From CAYUZU01 sp964448675 (GTDB taxonomy: Bacteria > Planctomycetota > Phycisphaerae > UBA1845 > Fen-1342), in assembly GCA_964448675.1 (NCBI GenBank), contig CAYUZU010000004.1, positions 186,001 through 250,000 of the forward strand: DNA of 64,000 bases, read 5' to 3'. A model generated the notes under the pieces. The model made no database searches. It was given only the letters and a program-made list of their open reading frames with translations, and was not told the DNA's origin. How positions within the stretch are numbered: the stretch's first letter is position 1; every line of letters begins with the position of its first letter. A program made the translations under genes and the position numbers. Shown piece after piece: positions 34,717 to 42,324 of the stretch.

Positions 34717-34802
34717 GCCCCGCGGAATCGTTTCGGTAGCACTCCGACCGGCGCGGCGGAGGCCAAAGCGAGTGGTTGTTTAATGCGTTACGGAGTAAAC
34801 AC

Positions 34803-34886
34803 ATGAGCAACTGGTGGATTTGGTTGATTTTTGGCGGTCTGGCTCTTCTGCTTCTCACTGGCGGAACCCTCTTCCAGGCTGCGTAA
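34803..34886 (+). CDS. 27-residue single-helix membrane peptide
   Basis: The short frame MSNWWIWLIFGGLALLLLTG plus GTLFQAA starts at ATG 34803, eight bases after a GGAG ribosome site in ACGGAGTAAAC, and ends with TAA at 34884. It is almost one hydrophobic helix with a Trp-rich start and no charged residue at all. A promoter-like sequence lies upstream. Its length rules out standard gene calling, but site, spacing and composition favour a real small membrane protein. It could also be a leader peptide for metG, 201 bases downstream. Homologues were not recognised. Confidence 0.5.
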   Translation: MSNWWIWLIFGGLALLLLTGGTLFQAA

Positions 34887-35087
34887 GAACACCCCAAACT
34901 GCACAAGGTTGCTCACCAGAGCGACCTGCGTGAGCGGCGTGCCGACCTGCCCCAATGTGGCCCGGTTTGCACGCCGCCTCGTTTTGCGCCCGACGCGCGC
35001 CCGAGCACGTGGCCGTTGCGGGCCTCCGCCGCTCTTCGTACCATCCGCGTTTTGACGTAAGCCGCCTCGCGACGGAGCTTGCCCACA

Positions 35088-36773
35088 ATGGCCGACCGCT
35101 TTCTCGTCACCGCCGCCTTGCCCTATTCCAACAACCGCCTGCATGTCGGGCACATCGCCGGTGCCTACTTGCCGGCGGACACCTACGTCCGTTATCTCCG
35201 CGCGCGCGGTCACGACGTCCGTTTCATCTGCGGCAGTGATGACAATGGCGTCGCCATCGAGATTTCGGCGCTGGCTGAGCACAAGACCCCCCAGGAAATC
35301 TCCACCCATTTCCACGCCCGGCAGCGGGACGACTTCGCGGGCCTGGGCATCGATTTCGACATCTACGGCGGCACGCACCAGCCGGATTTCGTCGCGCTGC
35401 ACGAGCGCTTCAGCCAAGAGTTCTTCCTCCGCATCCACGAGAAGGGCTACTTCAAGAAGATCCGCAACAAGCAGCTCTACGACCCCCAGGCACAGCGCTT
35501 CCTGCCCGATCGCTTCGTCCGTGGCACGTGCTACTTCTGCAGCTTCGAGCGCGCCACCGGCGACCAGTGCGAGAACTGCGGCAACATGATCGAGCCGCTG
35601 CTGCTCAAGGACCCCATCAGCGTGATCACCAACGAGAAGGCCGAGGTCCGCGAGACGACCCACTGGTACCTGCAGCTCGACAGCTTCGCCCAACCCCTGC
35701 AGGAGTGGCTCGAGTCCAAGCGCGGCCAGTGGCGCCCCGGCGTGCTGAACTTCGCCCTCGGGCAGATCAAGCAGGGCCTGCCCGAGCGTTCCATGACGCG
35801 CGACATCCAGTGGGGCGTGCCCGTGCCGCTCGATGACGAGGACGCCCAGGGCAAGGTGCTTTACGTCTGGTTCGATGCGCCCATCGGCTACATGTCCTTC
35901 ACCGCGAAGTATTGCGAAGAGCACGAGGGTGGCTGGCAGAATTATGACAAGTGGTGGTCCGATCCCGACACGAAGATCGTGCACTTCATCGGCGAAGACA
36001 ACACCGTGTTCCACGCGCTGACCTGGCCGGCGATGCTCATGGCCGACGGCCGGCACCAGCTGCCCCACGCCGTCGTCGCGAACAACTACCTCAACCAGAA
36101 GGTCGGCGGTGAGACGGTCAAGATCTCCAAGAGCTCGACCGCCGCCGATGCCCCGGTCTGGATCGAGGAGTACGTCAAGAAGGGGTTCGACCCCGATGCG
36201 CTGCGCTTCTACCTGACCTCGCAGGCGCCTGAGACCGCGCGGACCGCGTTCGATCCGGATGAGTTCGTCAACCGCAACAACGCCGAGCTCGTCGCGGCCC
36301 TCGGCAACTTCGTCAATCGCTCGCTGACGTTCGCGGACAAGTACTTCGAGCGCAAGGTGCCGGATGCCGCGGCCCGCACGGAGGTCGACCGGGCGCATCT
36401 CGCGGCCGGCGACGAGGCCCTCGACAAGGTCGCCGCCGCCCTGGACGGCTACCACTTCCGCGCGGCGCTCGAAGAGATGATGGCCTACGCCCGCCGCTGC
36501 AACGAGTATTTCAGCGAGCGCGCCCCGTGGGCCTCGCGCAAGGCGGACATGGCGGATTGTGCGGCGACGATCGCGACGTGCATCCATGCGGTGCACTACC
36601 TGGCGATTATGATGAGCCCATTCATGCCCGGCGCCGCCCGGCGGGTTCTCGGGATGCTCAGTATCGCGGACGAGACGATCCGCTGGGGCCCACCGGCGGC
36701 ACCGCAGACCGGCGCCCCGCTGGGTGAACCCCGGATCCTGTTTGCCAAGCTCGATGCGGGCTCACTGGGTTGA
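35088..36773 (+). CDS. metG: methionyl-tRNA synthetase
   Basis: This 561-residue class I synthetase charges tRNA-Met for initiation and elongation. HVGH is at 19-22 and KISKS at 345-349. A zinc-knuckle region with CYFC and CENC lies in the connective domain (about 149-164), and GEDNTVFHALTWPA is in the active core. An anticodon-binding helical domain occupies the last 170 residues. It lacks the extra C-terminal EMAP/Trbp111-like dimer domain of many bacterial MetRS, in line with its length. ATG 35088 follows GGAG at 35073. A small lipoprotein gene follows 19 bases downstream. Confidence 0.95.
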   Translation: MADRFLVTAALPYSNNRLHVGHIAGAYLPADTYVRYLRARGHDVRFICGSDDNGVAIEISALAEHKTPQEISTHFHARQRDDFAGLGIDFDIYGGTHQPDFVALHERFSQEFFLRIHEKGYFKKIRNKQLYDPQAQRFLPDRFVRGTCYFCSFERATGDQCENCGNMIEPLLLKDPISVITNEKAEVRETTHWYLQLDSFAQPLQEWLESKRGQWRPGVLNFALGQIKQGLPERSMTRDIQWGVPVPLDDEDAQGKVLYVWFDAPIGYMSFTAKYCEEHEGGWQNYDKWWSDPDTKIVHFIGEDNTVFHALTWPAMLMADGRHQLPHAVVANNYLNQKVGGETVKISKSSTAADAPVWIEEYVKKGFDPDALRFYLTSQAPETARTAFDPDEFVNRNNAELVAALGNFVNRSLTFADKYFERKVPDAAARTEVDRAHLAAGDEALDKVAAALDGYHFRAALEEMMAYARRCNEYFSERAPWASRKADMADCAATIATCIHAVHYLAIMMSPFMPGAARRVLGMLSIADETIRWGPPAAPQTGAPLGEPRILFAKLDAGSLG

Positions 36774-36792
36774 TGCGAAACGGAGGGTCAGC

Positions 36793-37389
36793 ATGACGCG
36801 GATCGCGACGCTCGGCAGCTTGACGTTGCTCCTCGTGCTTGGTCTGGTCGGTTGTGCGGAACCGGCGCCCGCGCCGCCGCCCGCGTCTGCCGAGATCGAG
36901 CTGACCTCGCCCGCGGCCGCCGTCCGCAGCTTCTTCGGCCTCGCGCAGGCAAGCCTGGCGGCCACCGCCGCCCGCGACACCGCCGCGGCCAACGCGGCCG
37001 TCGATCAGATCCAGTGGCACATTGCCGCCCACGACGCGATCGCCCAGTACCATCGCTCGCTCTTCGGCGAAGGCGGCAAGGACGCGACCGAGGCGGTGCG
37101 CAACCAGGTCGAAAGCTGGCTGGCGATGATCAACTACTACGCCGACGGCATTGCCCTTGCGGACATGCATGTGCTGCCGTCGGACGATGCTGCCCGACGC
37201 ATGGTGGTCGTTCCGGCCCGCGGCCCCGATGACGAGGCCTCGATCCGGATTCGCTGCATCCGGGACAAGGCAGATCACTGGCGCGTCCGCTCGCTCGAGC
37301 TCGCCGCCCCGATCGTCACGCGCAACGTCGCTGCGATGACGCAGCCCGCGACGCAGCCCGCGACGCAGCCGACCCCCGCCGCCCCCTGA
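36793..37389 (+). CDS. hypothetical lipoprotein
   Basis: This 198-residue protein has a lipoprotein signal ending in LVGC and a Pro/Ala-rich stretch (AEPAPAPPPASAE). The soluble domain of about 140 residues has helices around SPAAAVRSFFGLAQASLA and a strand region MVVVPARGPDDEASIRI, followed by a PATQPATQPTPAAP tail with a short tandem repeat. The helix-plus-curved-sheet pattern is reminiscent of NTF2/DUF4878-like lipoproteins, but I cannot assign a family. An AGGG box precedes ATG 36793. It lies just after metG and is likely read on the same transcript. Confidence 0.72.
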   Translation: MTRIATLGSLTLLLVLGLVGCAEPAPAPPPASAEIELTSPAAAVRSFFGLAQASLAATAARDTAAANAAVDQIQWHIAAHDAIAQYHRSLFGEGGKDATEAVRNQVESWLAMINYYADGIALADMHVLPSDDAARRMVVVPARGPDDEASIRIRCIRDKADHWRVRSLELAAPIVTRNVAAMTQPATQPATQPTPAAP

Positions 37390-37397
37390 ACGCATTC

Positions 37398-40300
37398 TCA
37401 GCGCCCGTGGTGTCGGGCCTTCTTCATCACCACACCCTCCGAGCGCTCGCCGTCCACCTGCGCCTCGATCGGATGCCGCAGGCGAACGTGGCGGACGAAC
37501 TCGGTCTCGTGCCGGGCGGCCTTGCGATCGAGCCAGTCCCAGTCGACGAAGCCCTGGTGCGAATGCGGGTTGACCGCCATGTAGGCGATGCCGAACGCCG
37601 TCAGGTTCTGGAAGAAATGGCTCCCCTGTGACGGCTCGACGAGGAAGTCGTCCAGCGTCGTCTCGACCAGCACGCGCGCCGCACAGATCTGATCCCACGC
37701 CACCGGGATTCCCAGCGAGTGATGCGAGGAGCCCCAGCGGCCGGGCCCGATCAGGACGTACGGCCGGCTCTCGGCCAGCAGCCTGTCGTTGATCTCGCCG
37801 ATCTGCTCGGCCATGGCCGGGGTGTGAATCGCGTCGAACTCGCGCGGCTTGACGTAGACCACGTCGCGGATGTCGGGAATCACCCCGTTGCCCAGCGCCT
37901 GCACGCTGTGGCAAAGCTGGTCCTTGTGGGGTAGCTGATCGAGCCGCACCGGCTCTGTCTCGGCCCAGGTCCCGGTCGGGCGGATCTGGAGCACGGCGAA
38001 GGTGCGCGGCTCGGTATCCAGGTTCGCGGCGAACTCGATCTCGACCGGGCCGTTCAGGCCGGCCCGCCCGATCTCCAGCAGGCGCTGCAGCAGCGGTGCC
38101 AGCGGAAACGCGTTGTTCTTGAGCACGTGGGCAAAGGACACCACCCGGACCCCCGCGCGGTGGATGCCGTCGTAGTACGCCTGGTTGTCCGGCGACCACA
38201 CCGAGCCCAGCAGGTGCAGCGTGCCGTGCGCCTCGGCCTCTTCCAGGTCGCGCTGCACGAGGCAGCCGTCGGTCTCGACGTTGAACACCGCATTCTCGTC
38301 GCCGACGTCGACCGCGTAGAACCGCCGCTGCGACTGATTCAGGAACGCCTCACCGTCGCTCATCTGTGGCAGGATCCCGGGATACGCCGGGCAGAAGCGC
38401 AGCGCCTGCCCGCCGTCGACGACCGTCTTGCCCAGGCCCAGGGCGACGTTCGCGACCCCGTCGTCGGGCTTCATCGGCTCGAAGGGGTAGTAGTTGTACG
38501 ATCGCGCCACCCCGGAGAAATGCGGGTAGTACACATCGCCGCGCCGCGCCCCCACGATCGGCTGGAGGATGACGGCCATGCGTTCCTCTTCGATGCGGTG
38601 CGGCGTCGCTTCGAGATAGCGCCGGGCGGCACTGGAATAGGTCGAGGCATACACCAGCCGAATCGCATCCAGCACCTGCGTCAGGCGCACATGATCGTCC
38701 GGGTGGTTGTTCGCCAGCATGTGCGTCGCGTACACGCCGGCGAACGGATGATACTGCGAGTCCTCCAGCAGGCTCGACGAGCGCACCGCGATCGGCGTCC
38801 GCACGATATCCAGGAACGAGCGCAGGTGGACGATCACGTCCGCCGGCAGCTTGGCCGCCAGGAACGTCTTGCGGTTCCACTGGTCGTCGCTGGTGCACAC
38901 CGCGCTGAGCCGGATCCGGTTGCGGTCGAGGAATTCGTCAAAGACGTCGGTGCCGATCACCAGCGACCGCGGCACGTAGACCTGCACACCGGGAAACTCC
39001 TCGTCGAGGTTCGCCCGGGCCAGCAACGCGTCGACGAACGCCAGGCCGCGTGCCTTGCCGCCGAGCGAGCCGCCGCGGACCCGCGCCACGCCCGCCCCCT
39101 CGTCGAACCGCTCGCGCGAGAAGTCCTCGACCACCCCGCGCCGGTTGAGCCGGAGCGCCTCGTTGATGCCGCGGATGAGGTAGCGGCGCAGCTCGGCCAG
39201 CTCGCCGAACTCGCTGACCCGCCGCGGGCGGATCCGGCGCGCCAGGGCGAACTCGGTGCGGGCCCGCAGCCAGTTCGAGAAGTGGTTGCGTCGCGCGTGG
39301 TACTCGATCGACTCCAGCGGTACGTGCCGCAGCACCTCGGCCATCGACCGCAGGTCCGCCGCCCGCGCCACCTCGCGCATGTCCGGCATGCGAAACACGA
39401 AGTCACCGAAACCGAAGTTGTCCAGCATGAAGTTCCGCACGTCCTGCAGCAACGTCGCCGAGCGCTTGTGCAGGAAACGCGCTCCGATCTGCTCCGCCAG
39501 GCGCCCGTTGCTCGCGTCCGACGATTGCAGCAGCGCCGGCACGTCCGGCAGATCCAGCTTGACGTGCCGGATGAACGTGATGCCAGCACTGAGGTCCTGC
39601 GCGCCGCCACGCGGAAACGACACATCCGCAATGACCCCGAACAGCTGCTTGCGGAACCGCTGGTACAGCTCCATGCCCTCTTCGTACGTCTCGGCGATCA
39701 GCACCTTCGGCCGCGCCCGCATGCGCAGCAGCTTGTCCATGTGGTTCAGCCCGTCGGCCATGACCGCGCGGGTCTGCTTGACGAGCTGGCTGTAGATGAT
39801 CGGCAGAATGGACGAGCGGAACCGCACCGAGTCCTCGACCAGGATGATCACGCCGACGTCACCGACCCGCGTGTCGTGTTCGGCGTTGGCACGGTCCTCC
39901 AGCGCCTTGATGATCGCCAGGAACAGGGTCGCGTCGCCGTGCCACACGTACGCGTTGTTGACGTTCAGCCCGCTACCGCGTTGCTGCACGCGGCGCAGGT
40001 CCCACTCGTTGGCGATCAGCAGCACCACCGGCAGCTGCGGGTTGATGTCGCGCACCGCCTGCCCGAAAGCGGCGATGTCCATGTCCCCCAGCCGCAGCAT
40101 CGTGATGATCAGGTCGAAGCGCCGCGACCGGATCGCCGCCAGTGCCTCCTCGCCGGTCGACACCCGCGTGATGTTCGGCGAATGCGTCAGGCCCAGGTCC
40201 TGGTACTCCGAATAGACCATCTCCGTCAGCAGCCCGTCTTCCTCCAGGATGAATGAGTCGTACGGGCTGGCCACCAGCAGCAGTTCCTGGATGCGGTGCG

Positions 40301-40400
40301 GCATCAGGTTCGGGAAGCGCCCCAGCCGCCAGTTGTGCCCGCTGGTCGGCTCGTCCGCGTGGGCCGGCCGCACTAAATCGCTTTTCTCGGCTGTACGCAT
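37398..40400 (-). CDS. tandem receiver-like domains fused to a PEP/pyruvate-binding (PPDK N-terminal-type) domain
   Basis: This 1000-residue soluble protein has two receiver-like domains. The first (about 38-170) has a receiver-like strand FDLIIT, but Met101 stands at the phospho-acceptor position. The second (about 180-325) keeps acidic residues (LVEDS, 188-191) and Asp259 in GVIADVSFP. A linker of about 120 residues leads to a PEP/pyruvate-binding ATP-grasp domain from about 445 on (GGSLGGKARGLAF, AVRSSSLLEDS, YHPFAGVYATH, later EIEFA and VLQIRPT). The swivelling phospho-histidine domain and the PEP-binding barrel of PPDK or PEP synthase are absent. It may phosphorylate or sense nucleotide rather than make PEP. 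Similar fusions exist as uncharacterised proteins in Bacteroidetes and planctomycetes, to my knowledge without function. Confidence 0.85.
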   Translation of the reverse strand: MRTAEKSDLVRPAHADEPTSGHNWRLGRFPNLMPHRIQELLLVASPYDSFILEEDGLLTEMVYSEYQDLGLTHSPNITRVSTGEEALAAIRSRRFDLIITMLRLGDMDIAAFGQAVRDINPQLPVVLLIANEWDLRRVQQRGSGLNVNNAYVWHGDATLFLAIIKALEDRANAEHDTRVGDVGVIILVEDSVRFRSSILPIIYSQLVKQTRAVMADGLNHMDKLLRMRARPKVLIAETYEEGMELYQRFRKQLFGVIADVSFPRGGAQDLSAGITFIRHVKLDLPDVPALLQSSDASNGRLAEQIGARFLHKRSATLLQDVRNFMLDNFGFGDFVFRMPDMREVARAADLRSMAEVLRHVPLESIEYHARRNHFSNWLRARTEFALARRIRPRRVSEFGELAELRRYLIRGINEALRLNRRGVVEDFSRERFDEGAGVARVRGGSLGGKARGLAFVDALLARANLDEEFPGVQVYVPRSLVIGTDVFDEFLDRNRIRLSAVCTSDDQWNRKTFLAAKLPADVIVHLRSFLDIVRTPIAVRSSSLLEDSQYHPFAGVYATHMLANNHPDDHVRLTQVLDAIRLVYASTYSSAARRYLEATPHRIEEERMAVILQPIVGARRGDVYYPHFSGVARSYNYYPFEPMKPDDGVANVALGLGKTVVDGGQALRFCPAYPGILPQMSDGEAFLNQSQRRFYAVDVGDENAVFNVETDGCLVQRDLEEAEAHGTLHLLGSVWSPDNQAYYDGIHRAGVRVVSFAHVLKNNAFPLAPLLQRLLEIGRAGLNGPVEIEFAANLDTEPRTFAVLQIRPTGTWAETEPVRLDQLPHKDQLCHSVQALGNGVIPDIRDVVYVKPREFDAIHTPAMAEQIGEINDRLLAESRPYVLIGPGRWGSSHHSLGIPVAWDQICAARVLVETTLDDFLVEPSQGSHFFQNLTAFGIAYMAVNPHSHQGFVDWDWLDRKAARHETEFVRHVRLRHPIEAQVDGERSEGVVMKKARHHGR

Positions 40401-40539
40401 GCCAGACTCTCGACGGTGCCTCTCGGAACGAAACCCTCAGTATAACGTGTGGGCCCCCCGGCTTGGAGATCGGGCGCCGGCGCGGTACCCTTACCGCTCG
40501 CGACGACATCCTTGCTTACCCAGGTAGTTGAGATCACCC

Positions 40540-41931
40540 ATGAACGACGAGCAATCCACCACCCGACGCGCTTTTCTCAAAGGGGCGGCCGCCAGCGGCC
40601 TGGCCCTGGCCACGATCGGCGGCTGCGCCAGCACCGGCCGGCCGCGCGGCCTGCAGACCCGCCACGAGCCGCGCATGGTCTTCGCGCCACGCCGCCAGAA
40701 ACTGCGCATCGCTTACATCGCCACTGGTGGCATGGGCAGTACCCACATCAAGGCCACCGAGGACGAGGCCGTTGACTGCCCCTGCTACTGCGACGTCGAT
40801 ACCGAGCGCTGGAAGGAGGCCGCCGAGCGCTTCCCCCGCGCCAAGGCCTACCAGGACTACCGCGCCATGTTCGACAAGGAGCACAAGAACTTCGACGCGG
40901 TCATGATCGGCACGCCTGACCACCATCACTACCCGGCGACGATCATTGCCATGCAGCTTGGCAAGCACGTCTATACGCAGAAGCCGCTGACGCACACGCC
41001 GTGGGAGGCCCGCCAGCTCACGCTGGCCGCCAAGCGCTACAACGTCGCCACGCAGATGGGCAACCAGGGCCACGCCGGCGAGGGCTGGCGCATCGTTTAC
41101 GAGTGGATTCGCAGTGGTGCGCTCGGGGACATCTACGAGGTGCACACCTGGACCGATCGTCCGATCTGGCCGCAGGGCATGGGACGACCCGAGGAAACCG
41201 ACGAGGTGCCCGGCCGCCTCGATTGGGACGTCTGGCTCGGCCCGGCCCCCGAGCGGCCCTACAAGAAGGACACGTACCATCCGTTCGCCTGGCGCGGCTG
41301 GTGGGATTTCGGTGCCGGCGCGCTCGGCGACATGGCCTGCCACACGATGGACGGCATCTTCTGGGCCCTCGAGCCCGGCCATGCCACCAGCATCGAGCCC
41401 ATCGCCCAAACCGAGACCAACGACGAGTCCTTCCCCACTGCCAGCGTGATCAAGTGGACCTTCCCGCCCAACACCTGGCGCCCCGGCTTTGATTGCTACT
41501 GGTACGACGGTGGGCTGCGGCCACAGACGCCGCCTGACTTGGAGTACGAACGCTACCTGCCGCGCAAGGGCAATATCTTCCGCGGCACCAAGGCGACCAT
41601 GGTGGTCTCCGGCGATTACGGCAACTCGCCGCGCATCGTGCCCCATGCCAGGATGAAGGAGATCGGCAAGCCGCCCGAGATGCTCGAGCGCTCGCCCGGT
41701 CACTACAAGGAGTGGGTCATGGCCGCCCGCGGCGAGAAGTCGATCGACTACCCGAAGTCGAACTTCCATTACGCCGGCCCCATGAGCGAGACCATTCTCC
41801 TCGGCAACGTCGCCCTGCGGGTCGGCCGCCGGCTTGACTGGGACGGTCCGAACATGCGTATCACCAATGTTCCCGAGGCCAACGAGTTCGTGAGCAAGAC
41901 CTATCGCGAGGGCTGGCGCGTCGGCGTCTGA
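40540..41931 (+). CDS. Gfo/Idh/MocA-family oxidoreductase with Tat-type signal
   Basis: The product has 463 residues from ATG 40540. The N-terminus TTRRAFLKGAAASGLALATI has the twin-arginine motif RRAFLK and a Cys soon after (GGCAS), suggesting Tat export and perhaps lipidation. A Rossmann domain follows (LRIAYIATGGMGSTHIKA) and then the C-terminal alpha/beta domain with DFGAGALGDMACHTMD. The usual EKP motif near the nicotinamide reads QKP, keeping the lysine but not the glutamate. Exported members with Tat signals are abundant in planctomycetes and are thought to act on sugars or inositols. Genomic context gives no substrate. Confidence 0.9.
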   Translation: MNDEQSTTRRAFLKGAAASGLALATIGGCASTGRPRGLQTRHEPRMVFAPRRQKLRIAYIATGGMGSTHIKATEDEAVDCPCYCDVDTERWKEAAERFPRAKAYQDYRAMFDKEHKNFDAVMIGTPDHHHYPATIIAMQLGKHVYTQKPLTHTPWEARQLTLAAKRYNVATQMGNQGHAGEGWRIVYEWIRSGALGDIYEVHTWTDRPIWPQGMGRPEETDEVPGRLDWDVWLGPAPERPYKKDTYHPFAWRGWWDFGAGALGDMACHTMDGIFWALEPGHATSIEPIAQTETNDESFPTASVIKWTFPPNTWRPGFDCYWYDGGLRPQTPPDLEYERYLPRKGNIFRGTKATMVVSGDYGNSPRIVPHARMKEIGKPPEMLERSPGHYKEWVMAARGEKSIDYPKSNFHYAGPMSETILLGNVALRVGRRLDWDGPNMRITNVPEANEFVSKTYREGWRVGV

Positions 41932-42324
41932 CGCGACGGCCGCCGATACCCGACACCCCGCTGCGACACGGCCGCTCCGGACGGTCCGGTGCGTGACGCG
42001 AACCGGAAACGTCGCCACCCGGCGCCCCCGGAGCGCGTGCGCCGCGCCCGCGCGCATCTCAGCCTGTTATTGGTCCCGATCAGAAAAATGCTGATATCTC
42101 CGGGCGCTGCGTCGTCGCGCCGCGGCCGCGATCGCGGGGTGCCGGCATCGGTTGCCGCGTGACGTTGTGGGGCGGGGCTGCAGAATCGCGGGCACGGGGG
42201 CCGCATATTTGCAACACTTGATTGGGTGTTTGTGCCGCGACGATGGAATCCACGCGACCGCTTCGCCGTGGCCGTGCTGTCGCACGCGCCGAGGTTTTCG
42301 TAACGCCGTGCAGGGGACTTGCGC
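41932..42324 (+). other. 393-base gap before the histidine kinase gene
   Basis: No gene is supported here. The only local structures seen are a small ATCAG/CTGAT hairpin near 42075-42091 and AACAC/GTGTT near 42212-42228. An AGGGGA ribosome site at 42312 serves the kinase start. No riboswitch or RNA family was recognised. Confidence 0.4.

Noticed and set aside
38127..40256. A 709-codon plus-strand frame opposite the receiver/PEP-binding gene
   Set aside because: Low-complexity Arg/His/Val-rich translation, with the opposite strand clearly coding.
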